The translations under genes were made by a program, and so were the position numbers. Of a stretch of 27,583 nt of DNA, positions 14,535-22,957 are shown in pieces. How positions within the stretch are numbered: position 1 is the stretch's first letter; every line of letters begins with the position of its first letter. Below the pieces are notes generated by a model, which was given only the letters and a program-made list of their open reading frames with translations, did no database searches and was not told the origin of the DNA. Location of the stretch: the NCBI RefSeq assembly GCF_943913695.1, contig NZ_CALTZE010000038.1:1-27583 (forward strand), given 5' to 3'. This stretch comes from an uncultured Marmoricola sp. GTDB taxonomy: Bacteria > Actinomycetota > Actinomycetes > Propionibacteriales > Nocardioidaceae.

Positions 14535-15998
14535 GGCGGTCAGTGGTCGCTCCGTCGGGGGGATGGGGGCGGGCAGGTTGGTCGACCCGGAGAGGTAGAC
14601 GTCGACGGCGGCCGCGGCGGCCCGTCCCTCGGCGATGGCCCAGACGATCAGCGACTGCCCGCGACCCACGTCGCCGGCGGCGAAGACGCCCTCGACGGAG
14701 GTCTGGTAGCCGCTGTCGCGCGCGACGTTGCCGCGCTCGTCGAGCTCGACCTCGAGCTGCTCGACCAGACCCGGCTTCTCGGGGCCGACGAAGCCCATCG
14801 CGAGCAGGACCAGCTGCGCCGGGAGCTCCCGCTCGGTGCCCTCGACCTCCTCCAGGCGGCCGTCGCGGAACTCGACCTCGACCAGGCGCAGCGCCCGGAC
14901 CCGGCCGTCGTCGTCAGCGAGGAACTCCTGGGTGGAGACGGCGTAGACGCGCTCCCCGCCCTCCTCGTGGGCCGAGGCGACCCGGTAGACCATGGGGTAG
15001 GTCGGCCACGGCTGGTTGCCGGGGCGCTCGTCGCCCGGACGCGACATGATCTCCAGCTGGGTGATGGAGCGGGCGTCCTGGCGGATCGCCGTACCGAGGC
15101 AGTCGGCGCCGGTGTCGCCGCCGCCGATGATGACGACGTCGAGGCCGTCGGCACGGATCTGGCCCGGCACCTCCTCGCCCCGGCTGGCGCGGTTGGACTG
15201 CGGGAGGTAGTCCATCGCCTGGTGGATGCCGTCGAGCTGGCGCCCCGGCACGTCGAGGTCACGTGGCGCCGTGGCGCCCATGGCGAGCACCACGGCGTCG
15301 TAGCGCTCGCGCAGCGCGGCACCGGTCAGCGAGTCGCCGACCTCGACACCGGCGCGGAACACGGTGCCCTCGCGGCGCATCTGGTCCAGGCGCCGGTCGA
15401 GGACCTGCTTCTCCATCTTGAACTCGGGGATGCCGTAGCGCAGCAGGCCGCCGACCTTGTCGGCCCGCTCGTAGACCGCCACGGTGTGGCCCGCGCGCGT
15501 GAGCTGCTGGGCGGCGGCGAGCCCGGCGGGGCCGGACCCGACCACGGCGACGGTCTTGCCGGTCAGCCACTCCGGTGGCTGCGGCCGCACCGCACGGGAC
15601 TCCCAGGCGCGGTCGATGATCGCGACCTCGACGTTCTTGATCGTCACGGGGTCCTGGTTGATGCCCAGCACGCACGCGGTCTCGCACGGTGCCGGGCACA
15701 GCCGCCCCGTGAACTCGGGGAAGTTGTTGGTCGCGTGCAGCCGCTCGATCGCCTCGTCCCAGTCGTCGCGCCAGACCAGGTCGTTCCACTCGGGGATCAG
15801 GTTGCCCAGCGGACACCCCTGGTGGCAGAACGGGATGCCGCAGTCCATGCAGCGGCCCGCCTGGGTGGTGATGATCGGGAGCAGGGCGCGGCCGGGCCCG
15901 CCGGGGTAGACCTCGTGCCAGTCCTCCACGCGCTCCTCGACCGGGCGCCGCTCGGCGACCTCGCGGCCGTGCTTGAGGAAGCCCTTGGGGTCAGCCAT
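14532..15998 (-). CDS. gltD: Glutamate synthase small subunit (NADPH-dependent)
   Basis: The protein is 488 residues. With GltB it makes two glutamates from glutamine and 2-oxoglutarate; GltD takes electrons from NAD(P)H through FAD and passes them to the Fe-S clusters. The N-terminal domain has the cysteine sets C50-x2-C53-x4-C58-x3-C62 and C101-x3-C105-x3-C109 for two 4Fe-4S clusters. The FAD-binding glycine motif is VAVVGSGPAGLAAAQ (about 150-164), the NAD(P)H-binding motif is VVIIGGGDTGADCLG (about 287-301) and the second FAD contact is GVFAAGDVGRGQSL near the C-terminus. The ATG at 15998 overlaps the gltB stop by 8 nt, so the pair is translationally coupled. GAGGCGTTG upstream gives only a weak ribosome site. 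Confidence 0.96.
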   Translation of the reverse strand: MADPKGFLKHGREVAERRPVEERVEDWHEVYPGGPGRALLPIITTQAGRCMDCGIPFCHQGCPLGNLIPEWNDLVWRDDWDEAIERLHATNNFPEFTGRLCPAPCETACVLGINQDPVTIKNVEVAIIDRAWESRAVRPQPPEWLTGKTVAVVGSGPAGLAAAQQLTRAGHTVAVYERADKVGGLLRYGIPEFKMEKQVLDRRLDQMRREGTVFRAGVEVGDSLTGAALRERYDAVVLAMGATAPRDLDVPGRQLDGIHQAMDYLPQSNRASRGEEVPGQIRADGLDVVIIGGGDTGADCLGTAIRQDARSITQLEIMSRPGDERPGNQPWPTYPMVYRVASAHEEGGERVYAVSTQEFLADDDGRVRALRLVEVEFRDGRLEEVEGTERELPAQLVLLAMGFVGPEKPGLVEQLEVELDERGNVARDSGYQTSVEGVFAAGDVGRGQSLIVWAIAEGRAAAAAVDVYLSGSTNLPAPIPPTERPLTA

Positions 15999-18900
15999 GC
16001 AACGCCTCCATCATCTTGTGGGCGACCTCATTGTCGTCGAGCCCGTCGGCCTCGGCCTTGGCCTTGGCCTCCATCACGATCCGGAAGTCGCGCGGGATGA
16101 TCTCGGTGAAGCGGGTCAGCGAGGTCTCCCAGTCCTCCAGCAGCGCGGCGGCGACCTCGGAGCCGGTCTCCTCGTGGTGGGTGCGCACCAGGTGCCCGAG
16201 CTCCTCGGCGGCGTCGTCGGTGACCGGGCCGAGCTCGACCAGCTCCTTGTTGACGCGGAACTCCTTGAGGTCGAGCACCCAGGCCACGCCACCGCTCATG
16301 CCGGCGGCGAAGTTGCGCCCGGTCTTGCCCAGGACGACCACGCGGCCGCCGGTCATGTATTCGCAGCCGTGGTCGCCCACGCCCTCGGTGACCAGGTGCG
16401 CCCCGGAGTTGCGTACGGCGCAGCGCTCGCCGACGCCGCCCCGGACGAAGACCTCGCCGGAGGTGGCGCCGTAGGCCAGGGTGTTGCCGGCGATGATGTG
16501 CTCGTGCGCGGCGAAGGTGGCCGCCCGGTCGGGCCGCACCACCAGCCGGCCGCCGGAGAGGCCCTTGCCGACGTAGTCGTTGGCGTCGCCCTCGAGCCGC
16601 AGCGTCATGCCGCGCGGCACGAACGCCCCGAAGGACTGGCCCGCCGACCCGGTGAAGGTGAGGTCGATGGTGCCGGGTGGCAGCCCCTCGGCCCGGTAGC
16701 GCTTGGTCACCTCGTGGCCCAGCATCGTGCCGACCGTGCGGTTGACGTTGCGGATCTCCAGCTGCGCCCGGACGGGCTCGCCGCGCTCGAGCGCCGGCTC
16801 GCTCAGGGCGATCAGCTCGTTGTCGAGGGCCTTGTCGAGGCCGTGGTCCTGCGTGCGCACCTGGTGGCGGGCGGAGTCCTCGTGGAGCTCGGGCACGTGG
16901 AAGATCGGGGCGATGTCGAGCCCGGCGGCCTTCCAGTGGTGGACGGCCTCGGTGGCGTCGAGCACGTCGGCGTGGCCGATCGCCTCGTCGAGGCTGCGGA
17001 AGCCCAGCTGCGCCAGGATCTCGCGCACCTCCTCGGCGAGGTAGGTGAAGAAGTTGACGACGTAGTCGGCCTTGCCGCTGTAGCGCTCGCGGAGCACGGG
17101 GTTCTGCGTCGCGACCCCGACCGGACACGTGTCGAGGTGGCACACGCGCATCATGATGCAGCCGGAGACCACCAGCGGCGCCGTCGAGAAGCCGTACTCC
17201 TCGGCGCCCAGCAGCGCCGCCACGACCACGTCACGACCGGTCTTGAGCTGGCCGTCGGCCTGCACGACGATGCGGTCGCGCAGGCCGTTGAGCAGCAGCG
17301 TCTGCTGGGTCTCGGCCAGGCCGAGCTCCCAGGGTCCGCCGGCGTGCTTGAGCGAGGTCAGCGGGGAGGCCCCGGTGCCGCCGTCGTGGCCGGAGATGAG
17401 CACCACGTCGGCGTGGGCCTTGCTCACACCCGCGGCGACGGTGCCGACGCCCACCTCGGCGACGAGCTTGACGTGTACCCGCGCCGAGGGGTTGGCGTTC
17501 TTGAGGTCGTGGATCAGCTGGGCGAGGTCCTCGATGGAGTAGATGTCGTGGTGCGGCGGCGGGGAGATCAGGCCCACGCCGGGCGTGCTGTGGCGGGTCT
17601 TGGCCACCCAGGGGTAGACCTTGTGGCCCGGCAGCTGGCCGCCCTCGCCGGGCTTGGCGCCCTGCGCCATCTTGATCTGGATGTCAGCGGCGTTGGTGAG
17701 GTACTCGGAGGTGACGCCGAAGCGACCCGACGCGACCTGCTTGATCGCGCTGCGGCGCTCGGGGTCGTAGAGCCGGTCGGCGTCCTCGCCGCCCTCCCCC
17801 GTGTTGGACTTCGCGCCCAGCCTGTTCATCGCGATCGCGAGGGTCTCGTGGCTCTCCTGGGAGATCGAGCCGTAGGACATCGCGCCCGTGGAGAAGCGGC
17901 GCACGATCTCCGAGACCGGCTCGACCTCGTCGATGTCGATCGGCTCGCGACCGGTCACCGAGGCGTCCTTGAAGCGGAACAGCCCGCGCAGCGTCATCAG
18001 CCGCTCCGACTGCTCGTTGACCCGCGAGGTGTACTGCTTGAAGACGTCGAACTTGCCCGCGCGGGTGGCGTGCTGGAGCCGGAAGACCGTCTCCGGGTCG
18101 AAGAGGTGCGGCTCGCCCTCGCGGCGCCACTGGTACTCCCCGCCCACGGTCAGCGAGCGGTGGGCGGGCGTCACACCGCTGACGGGGTAGGCCGTGCGGT
18201 GACGCATCGCGACCTCCTGCGCGATCACGTCGAGGTCGACGCCGCCGAGCTTGGAGGTGGTGCCGGTGAAGTAGCGGTCGACCAGGTCCTGGGAGAGGCC
18301 GAGGGCCTCGAAGATCTGGGCGCCGGTGTAGGAGGCGACCGTGCTGACGCCCATCTTGGACATCACCTTCAGCACGCCCTTGCCCAGCGACTTGACCAGG
18401 TTGGCCACCGCCTTCTCGGGCTCCTGGGTGACGTAGTAGCCGTCGCGGGCGAGGTCCTCGACCGACTCCATGGCCAGGTAGGGGTTGACCGCCGCGGCGC
18501 CGAAGCCGATCAGCAGGGCGACGTGGTGGACCTCGCGGACGTCGCCGGCCTCGATCACCAGACCGACCTGGGTGCGGGTCTTCTCTCGCACCAGGTGGTG
18601 GTGCACGGCGGCGGTGAGCAGCAGCGAGGGGATCGGCGCCTTGGTCGCGTCGGAGTGCCGGTCGGAGAGCACGATCACCCGGGCCCCGTCGCGGATCGCG
18701 TCGCTGACCTCGCGGCAGATCTCCTCCAGCCGGGCGGCCAGGGCCTCGCCGCCGCCCGCGACGTCGTAGAGCCCGCGCGAGACGTGGGCGATGAAGCCGG
18801 GCATGTCGCCGTCACGGTTGATGTGGCGGATCTTGACCAGCTCGTCGTTGGTCAGCACCGGGAAGGGCAGCACCACCTGGCGGCACGAGGCGGGGCTGGG

Positions 18901-20520
18901 CGCCAGCAGGTTGGACTCCGGCCCGATCGCGCCGGCGAGGCTGGTGACCAGCTCCTCACGGATGGCGTCGAGCGGCGGGTTGGTCACCTGGGCGAAGAGC
19001 TGGGCGAAGTAGTCGAAGAGCAGCCGTGGGCGGGCGCTGAGGACCGCGACCGGGGTGTCGGTGCCCATCGAGCCGATCGGCTCGGCGCCGGTGTTGGCCA
19101 TCGGCGTCAGCAGCACCCGCAGCTCCTCCTCGGTGTAACCGAAGATCTGCTGGCGGCGCGTGACCGAGGCGTGGGAGTGGATGACGTGCTCGCGGTCGGG
19201 CAGGTCGGGCAGGTCGATCAGCCCGGCGTGCAGCCACTCGTCGTAGGGGTGCTCGGAGGCCAGGGCGTCCTTGATCTCGTCGTCCTCGACGATGCGGTGC
19301 TCCTCGGTGTCGACCAGGAACATCCGGCCCGGCTGCAGCCGGCCCTTGCGCACGATCCGCTCCGGCGCGATGTCGAGCACGCCGACCTCGCTGGCCAGCA
19401 CGACCAGCCCGTCGTCGGTCACCCAGTAGCGCGAGGGGCGCAGGCCGTTGCGGTCGAGCACGGCGCCGACCTGGGTGCCGTCGGTGAAGACCACGCAGGC
19501 GGGGCCGTCCCAGGGCTCCATCATCGAGGAGTGGAAGCGGTAGAAGGCGCGTCTGCGCTCGCTCATCTCGCGGTGGTTCTCCCAGGCCTCCGGGATCATC
19601 ATCAGCACCGCGTGCGGGAGGCTGCGCCCGCCGATGTGCAGCAGCTCCAGCACCTCGTCGAAGGACGCCGAGTCGCTCGCGCCGGGGGTGCAGATCGGGA
19701 AGAGCCGGTCGAGGTCGCCGGGGATCAGGTCGGAGTCGAGCAGCGCCTCGCGGGCCCGCATCCAGTTGCGGTTGCCCATCACGGTGTTGATCTCGCCGTT
19801 GTGGGCGATGAAGCGGAAGGGGTGCGAGAGCGGCCAGCTCGGGAAGGTGTTGGTCGAGAACCGCGAGTGCACCACCGCGACGGCCGACTCCACGCGCTCG
19901 TCGCGCAGGTCGGGGAAGACGTGGTCGAGCTGGTCGGTGGTGAGCATGCCCTTGTAGGCGATGGTCCGGCTGGACAGCGAGGGGAAGTAGGCGTCGGTCT
20001 CGTGCTCGGAGCGCTTGCGCAGGCAGAAGGCCAGCCGCTCCAGGGCCATGCCGATCACCCGCGTGCGCGCGGCGACGAAGAGCTGGCTGAAGGTCGGCAT
20101 GCAGTCCAGCGCCGTGCGACCCAGCGAGGAGGAGTCGGTGGGCACCTCGCGCCACCCGAGCACCACGAGACCCTCGTCGTCGGCGATCTCCTCGATCCGC
20201 CGCCGGGTCGTGGCCACCTGCTCGTCGTCGCCCGGCAGGAACGCCGTACCTACCGCGTAGGCGTGCGGGGCCGGGAGCTCGAAGTCGACGACCTCGCGCA
20301 GGAACCGGTCGGGCACCTGCATCAGGATGCCGGCGCCGTCACCGGAGTTGGCCTCCGCGCCCGCAGCGCCCCGGTGCTCGAGGTTGCGCAGCGCGGTCAG
20401 GGCCTGGGCCACGATCGCGTGGCTGGGCTCGCCGGTCATGGTGGCCACGAACGCGACGCCACAGGCGTCGTGCTCGTGCCGGCCGTCGTACAGACCCTGG
20501 GCTGGCGGGAATGCCTGCAC
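15991..20520 (-). CDS. gltB: Glutamate synthase large subunit
   Basis: The protein is 1509 residues, the usual size. It is the ammonia-channelling catalytic subunit of glutamate synthase. Domains: a class II glutamine amidotransferase starting at Cys20 (DACGVAF) once a 19-residue propeptide is removed; a central domain; the FMN-binding synthase domain (about 800-1200) with TGEGGEDADR and PGEGGQLPGHK; the 3Fe-4S set C-x5-C-x4-C in CIMMRVCHLDTCPVG; and the C-terminal GXGXG beta-helix (about 1250-1480). GTG 20520 is preferred because GGGAGG lies 6 nt upstream and it gives a short propeptide. The ATG at 20571 has no ribosome site. It leads the gltBD operon and is divergent from the ferredoxin gene. 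Confidence 0.96.
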   Translation of the reverse strand: MQAFPPAQGLYDGRHEHDACGVAFVATMTGEPSHAIVAQALTALRNLEHRGAAGAEANSGDGAGILMQVPDRFLREVVDFELPAPHAYAVGTAFLPGDDEQVATTRRRIEEIADDEGLVVLGWREVPTDSSSLGRTALDCMPTFSQLFVAARTRVIGMALERLAFCLRKRSEHETDAYFPSLSSRTIAYKGMLTTDQLDHVFPDLRDERVESAVAVVHSRFSTNTFPSWPLSHPFRFIAHNGEINTVMGNRNWMRAREALLDSDLIPGDLDRLFPICTPGASDSASFDEVLELLHIGGRSLPHAVLMMIPEAWENHREMSERRRAFYRFHSSMMEPWDGPACVVFTDGTQVGAVLDRNGLRPSRYWVTDDGLVVLASEVGVLDIAPERIVRKGRLQPGRMFLVDTEEHRIVEDDEIKDALASEHPYDEWLHAGLIDLPDLPDREHVIHSHASVTRRQQIFGYTEEELRVLLTPMANTGAEPIGSMGTDTPVAVLSARPRLLFDYFAQLFAQVTNPPLDAIREELVTSLAGAIGPESNLLAPSPASCRQVVLPFPVLTNDELVKIRHINRDGDMPGFIAHVSRGLYDVAGGGEALAARLEEICREVSDAIRDGARVIVLSDRHSDATKAPIPSLLLTAAVHHHLVREKTRTQVGLVIEAGDVREVHHVALLIGFGAAAVNPYLAMESVEDLARDGYYVTQEPEKAVANLVKSLGKGVLKVMSKMGVSTVASYTGAQIFEALGLSQDLVDRYFTGTTSKLGGVDLDVIAQEVAMRHRTAYPVSGVTPAHRSLTVGGEYQWRREGEPHLFDPETVFRLQHATRAGKFDVFKQYTSRVNEQSERLMTLRGLFRFKDASVTGREPIDIDEVEPVSEIVRRFSTGAMSYGSISQESHETLAIAMNRLGAKSNTGEGGEDADRLYDPERRSAIKQVASGRFGVTSEYLTNAADIQIKMAQGAKPGEGGQLPGHKVYPWVAKTRHSTPGVGLISPPPHHDIYSIEDLAQLIHDLKNANPSARVHVKLVAEVGVGTVAAGVSKAHADVVLISGHDGGTGASPLTSLKHAGGPWELGLAETQQTLLLNGLRDRIVVQADGQLKTGRDVVVAALLGAEEYGFSTAPLVVSGCIMMRVCHLDTCPVGVATQNPVLRERYSGKADYVVNFFTYLAEEVREILAQLGFRSLDEAIGHADVLDATEAVHHWKAAGLDIAPIFHVPELHEDSARHQVRTQDHGLDKALDNELIALSEPALERGEPVRAQLEIRNVNRTVGTMLGHEVTKRYRAEGLPPGTIDLTFTGSAGQSFGAFVPRGMTLRLEGDANDYVGKGLSGGRLVVRPDRAATFAAHEHIIAGNTLAYGATSGEVFVRGGVGERCAVRNSGAHLVTEGVGDHGCEYMTGGRVVVLGKTGRNFAAGMSGGVAWVLDLKEFRVNKELVELGPVTDDAAEELGHLVRTHHEETGSEVAAALLEDWETSLTRFTEIIPRDFRIVMEAKAKAEADGLDDNEVAHKMMEALHG

Positions 20521-20633
20521 GTGCGTCCTCCCAACGTGAGTTGTCAGAGCATGCTGGTGCTGGGACGGCATTGGCCCATGCAGAAGCGTCAGCGTATCCC
20601 AGCACCCGGCCCCGCTCGTGCCTCGCCCGGAGG

Positions 20634-20647
20634 GTGACCCCCGTCAC
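20634..20647. promoter_or_regulatory. Inverted repeat GTGAC-N4-GTCAC near the predicted gltB transcription start
   Basis: GTGAC (20634-20638) and GTCAC (20643-20647) are perfect 5-bp arms with a CCCC spacer. They sit about where the gltB transcript would start if the TTGACA/TAAAGT promoter is used. That place would suit a repressor operator. It does not match the GlnR half-site spacing well. Short enough to be chance. Confidence 0.3.
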
Positions 20648-20651
20648 GCGG

Positions 20652-20678
20652 ACTTTACATCTGAGCCGCATTTGTCAA
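20652..20678 (-). promoter_or_regulatory. Candidate gltB promoter (TTGACA ... TAAAGT)
   Basis: On the minus strand TTGACA (20678-20673) is a perfect -35 and TAAAGT (20657-20652) fits TAnnnT, with a short 15-nt spacer. It would give a gltB leader of about 125 nt. A second possible -10, TACGCT (20596-20591), lies closer. The spacing of the first is below the usual 16-18, which lowers confidence. Confidence 0.4.
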
Positions 20679-20688
20679 CAGTGGTTCC

Positions 20689-20880
20689 ATGAGGATCCTG
20701 CTCGACGAGTCCAGCTGCACCTCCATCGGCATGTGCGAGTCGCTCGCGCCCGACATCTTCGAGGTCGACGACGACGGCCTGCTGCTGGTGCACGAGGACG
20801 CCCCCTCCGAGGAGCGCCGCAGCGAGGTGGCCGCCGCCTGCGAGGCGTGCCCCAACTCCGCCCTCACCCTCGTGGGCTGA
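20689..20880 (+). CDS. Small 3Fe-4S/4Fe-4S ferredoxin (P450-type)
   Basis: The protein is 63 residues, the typical size of single-cluster ferredoxins that serve actinobacterial cytochromes P450. Cysteines are C10, C16, C51 and C54. The first two lie in C-x2-I-x2-C, where the middle position is Ile13, not Cys, which points to a 3Fe-4S cluster. The last is in ACPNSAL, where CP is a family mark. C51 is an extra cysteine three residues before it. The fold mark APDIFEVDDDG (about 20-30) is also present. It carries single electrons in the cytoplasm. The ATG at 20689 has no good ribosome site upstream. Its stop overlaps the ATG of the reductase by one base, so they form a two-gene unit. No P450 gene lies nearby. 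Confidence 0.9.
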   Translation: MRILLDESSCTSIGMCESLAPDIFEVDDDGLLLVHEDAPSEERRSEVAAACEACPNSALTLVG

Positions 20881-22121
20881 TGGCTCGCCTGCTGGTCGTC
20901 GGGGCCTCGCTCGCCGGGCTCCGCGCCGCGGAGGCCGCCCGGGCGGCCGGGCACGACGGACCCGTGACGCTGGTCGGCGCCGAGCCCCACCTGCCCTACG
21001 ACCGGCCGCCGCTGTCGAAGCAGCTGCTGGCACCCGACGGACCTGCCGACATCGCGCCCTACCGCACCGCGGCCGAGCTCGCCGACCTCGGCGTCGACCT
21101 GAGGCTCGGGGAGCCCGCCACCGCCCTGGACCCACACGGCCGCACCGTGCACGTCGACGGTGCCGCACTCCCCTACGACACCCTCGTGGTCGCGACCGGC
21201 GCCTCGCCGCGCACGCTGCCCTGCGCGCTGTCGCGCCCCCGGGGCGTGGTCACGCTGCGCACGCGCGACGACGCGCTGACGGTGCGCGCCGCACTCGACG
21301 CCGGAGCCCGCACGGTCGTGGTGGGCGCCGGCCTCGTGGGGCTCGAGGTCGCCACCGCTGTGCGCGGACGCGGCGCGCCCGTGACGGTCGTCGAGTCGTC
21401 GCCGCAACCTCTCGCCCGCGCCGTCGGTCACCACGCGGCCGGACTCCTCCTGTCGATGGTGCGTGCGTCCGGGGTCGAGCTGCGGCTCGGCACCGGGGTC
21501 GCGGCCCTGCAGCAGCGGGCCGGCGCCGTGCGCGGAGTGCGGCTCCACGACGGCACCGAGCTGCCCGCCGACCTGCTCGTCGTGGGCATCGGCGCCGACC
21601 CCGCGACCGCGTGGCTGGAGGGCAGCGGCGTGGAGGTTGACGACGGCGTGGTGTGCGACCGCACCCTGCGCACCTCGATCGACGGAGTCTTCGCCGCGGG
21701 CGACGTGGCACGCGTGGGGCGGCGTACCGAGCACTGGACGGCCGCCCACGAGCAGGGCAACCTGGCGGGCCGCAACGCCGTCGCCTGGCTCCGCGGCGAG
21801 CCGGCGGCGGAGCTCTCGGGCGTGCCCTACGTGTGGAGCGACCTGTGCGGCAGCAAGCTGCAGCTGCTCGGCGAGGCCACGGGTGCGGACGCCGCCGAGG
21901 TCCTCCTCGGCCCCGACGGCGAGCACGGCCCGTGGCTGGTGCTGTACGCCGCCGCCGGCCGGCTGGTGGGCGTGCTCGGCCGGGACCTCCCCGGACGGGT
22001 CATGAAGTTCCGCCGCCTGCTGCTCGCCGGCGCCCCACGGGAGGAGGCGCTGGAGCTGGCCCGCAGCAGGCCGCTGCCGACCACGACGCGTCAGGCAGCC
22101 GGCTCCCGGCTCGCGCTGTAG
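20880..22121 (+). CDS. FAD-dependent ferredoxin reductase (rhodocoxin/putidaredoxin reductase type)
   Basis: The protein is 413 residues. FAD-binding motif near the N-terminus LLVVGASLAGLRAAEAAR (about 4-21); LPYDRPPLSKQLL (about 47-59), a hallmark of the rhodocoxin/BphA4 reductase group; NAD(P)H-binding motif TVVVGAGLVGLEVATAV (about 144-160); and FAADGDV-like sequence GVFAAGDVAR near residue 274. A C-terminal reductase domain (about 310-395) includes VPYVWSDLCGSKLQLLG. It passes electrons from NAD(P)H to the neighbouring ferredoxin. ATG 20880 overlaps the ferredoxin stop (TGATG). The 3' end overlaps lgt on the other strand by 31 nt. The final acceptor is unknown. Confidence 0.92.
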   Translation: MARLLVVGASLAGLRAAEAARAAGHDGPVTLVGAEPHLPYDRPPLSKQLLAPDGPADIAPYRTAAELADLGVDLRLGEPATALDPHGRTVHVDGAALPYDTLVVATGASPRTLPCALSRPRGVVTLRTRDDALTVRAALDAGARTVVVGAGLVGLEVATAVRGRGAPVTVVESSPQPLARAVGHHAAGLLLSMVRASGVELRLGTGVAALQQRAGAVRGVRLHDGTELPADLLVVGIGADPATAWLEGSGVEVDDGVVCDRTLRTSIDGVFAAGDVARVGRRTEHWTAAHEQGNLAGRNAVAWLRGEPAAELSGVPYVWSDLCGSKLQLLGEATGADAAEVLLGPDGEHGPWLVLYAAAGRLVGVLGRDLPGRVMKFRRLLLAGAPREEALELARSRPLPTTTRQAAGSRLAL

Positions 22122-22957
22122 ACGTCGCTCTCGCGCGAGGCCTTACCGCGGTGGCGCCGGCCGACCAGGACGAAGTAGGCCGCCGCGGCCGCGAAGAGCA
22201 CGATCGACGTCCACACGTTGAAGCGCAGGCCGCCGACGTCGGCGAGCTCGACGGGGTCGATGCGCAGCATCTCGATCCAGCCGCGGCCCAGGGTGTAGAG
22301 CATCACGTAGAGCGCGAAGACGCGGCCGAAGCCCAGCCGCAGCCGGCGGTCGAGCAGCACGATCAGGGCAGCGGCCGCGAGGTTCCACAGCAGCTCGTAG
22401 AGGAAGGTGGGGTGGAAGGTGGCGAACTGCTCGTAGCCCACCGGGCGGTTCTCCGGTGAGATCTCCAGACCCCACGGCAGCGTGGTCGGAGCGCCGAAGA
22501 GCTCCTGGTTGAAGTAGTTGCCCAGGCGGCCGATCGCCTGCGCCACGATCAGGCCCGGGGCCAGCGAGTCGGCGAAGGGACGGATCTTGATGTCGTGGCG
22601 ACGGCAGTAGAGCCAGGCCCCGAGGAAGCCTCCGGAGATCGCCCCCCAGATGCCGAGGCCGCCGTTCCAGATCTGCAGGGCGCCCCAGGGGTCGCCGCCC
22701 TCGCCGAAGTAGAGCTGGTGGTCGGTGGCGACGTGGTAGACGCGGGCGCCGATGACACCGGCCGGCACGGCCCACAGCGCGACGTCGGCGACCTCTCCGG
22801 GGCGGCCCCCGCGAGCCACCCACCGGCGGTCACCGATCCACACCGCGGCGACGACGCCGAGGATGATGCCGATCGCGTAGGCGCGGACCGGCACCGGCCC
22901 GAGGTGCCAGACGCCCTCCGACGGGCTGGGGATGAACAGCGGCAGCAGCTCGGTCAC
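22091..22957 (-). CDS. lgt: Prolipoprotein diacylglyceryl transferase
   Basis: The protein is 288 residues with about seven membrane helices. Lgt moves diacylglycerol from phosphatidylglycerol to the lipobox cysteine of prolipoproteins on the outer face of the membrane. The family signature is GRLGNYFNQELFG (143-155). Other marks are VRAYAIGIILG (24-34), GARVYHV (70-76) and NGGLGIWGAISGG (98-110). GTG 22957 overlaps the sco1-like stop (GTGA) and is the normal start (TELLPLFIPSPSEGVW follows). The frame is open further upstream only as a shadow of sco1. It is the last gene of trpC-trpB-trpA-sco1-lgt. The trpA-lgt neighbourhood is also known in mycobacteria. Its stop lies 31 nt inside the convergent reductase gene. 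Confidence 0.96.
   Translation of the reverse strand: MTELLPLFIPSPSEGVWHLGPVPVRAYAIGIILGVVAAVWIGDRRWVARGGRPGEVADVALWAVPAGVIGARVYHVATDHQLYFGEGGDPWGALQIWNGGLGIWGAISGGFLGAWLYCRRHDIKIRPFADSLAPGLIVAQAIGRLGNYFNQELFGAPTTLPWGLEISPENRPVGYEQFATFHPTFLYELLWNLAAAALIVLLDRRLRLGFGRVFALYVMLYTLGRGWIEMLRIDPVELADVGGLRFNVWTSIVLFAAAAAYFVLVGRRHRGKASRESDVYSASREPAA
22097..22111. terminator. Hairpin inside the reductase/lgt 3' overlap
   Basis: AGCCGG (22097-22102) and CCGGCT (22106-22111) form a 6-bp inverted repeat with a CTC spacer. The repeat lies wholly within the 31-nt overlap of the two convergent coding ends. Possible bidirectional terminator without a T tract. Confidence 0.3.

Noticed and set aside
15973..20637. 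A 1554-codon open frame on the + strand opposite gltB.
   Set aside because: It is the mirror of gltB: in very GC-rich genes, the antisense frame rarely meets stops. The translation is a low-complexity run of V/L/G/H/R without any family motif, while the minus strand shows every GltB motif.
20643..20658. GlnR box (GTnAC-n6-GnAAC) ahead of gltB.
   Set aside because: GTCAC is followed after six bases by TTTAC, which does not match the second half-site. Kept only as an unassigned inverted repeat.
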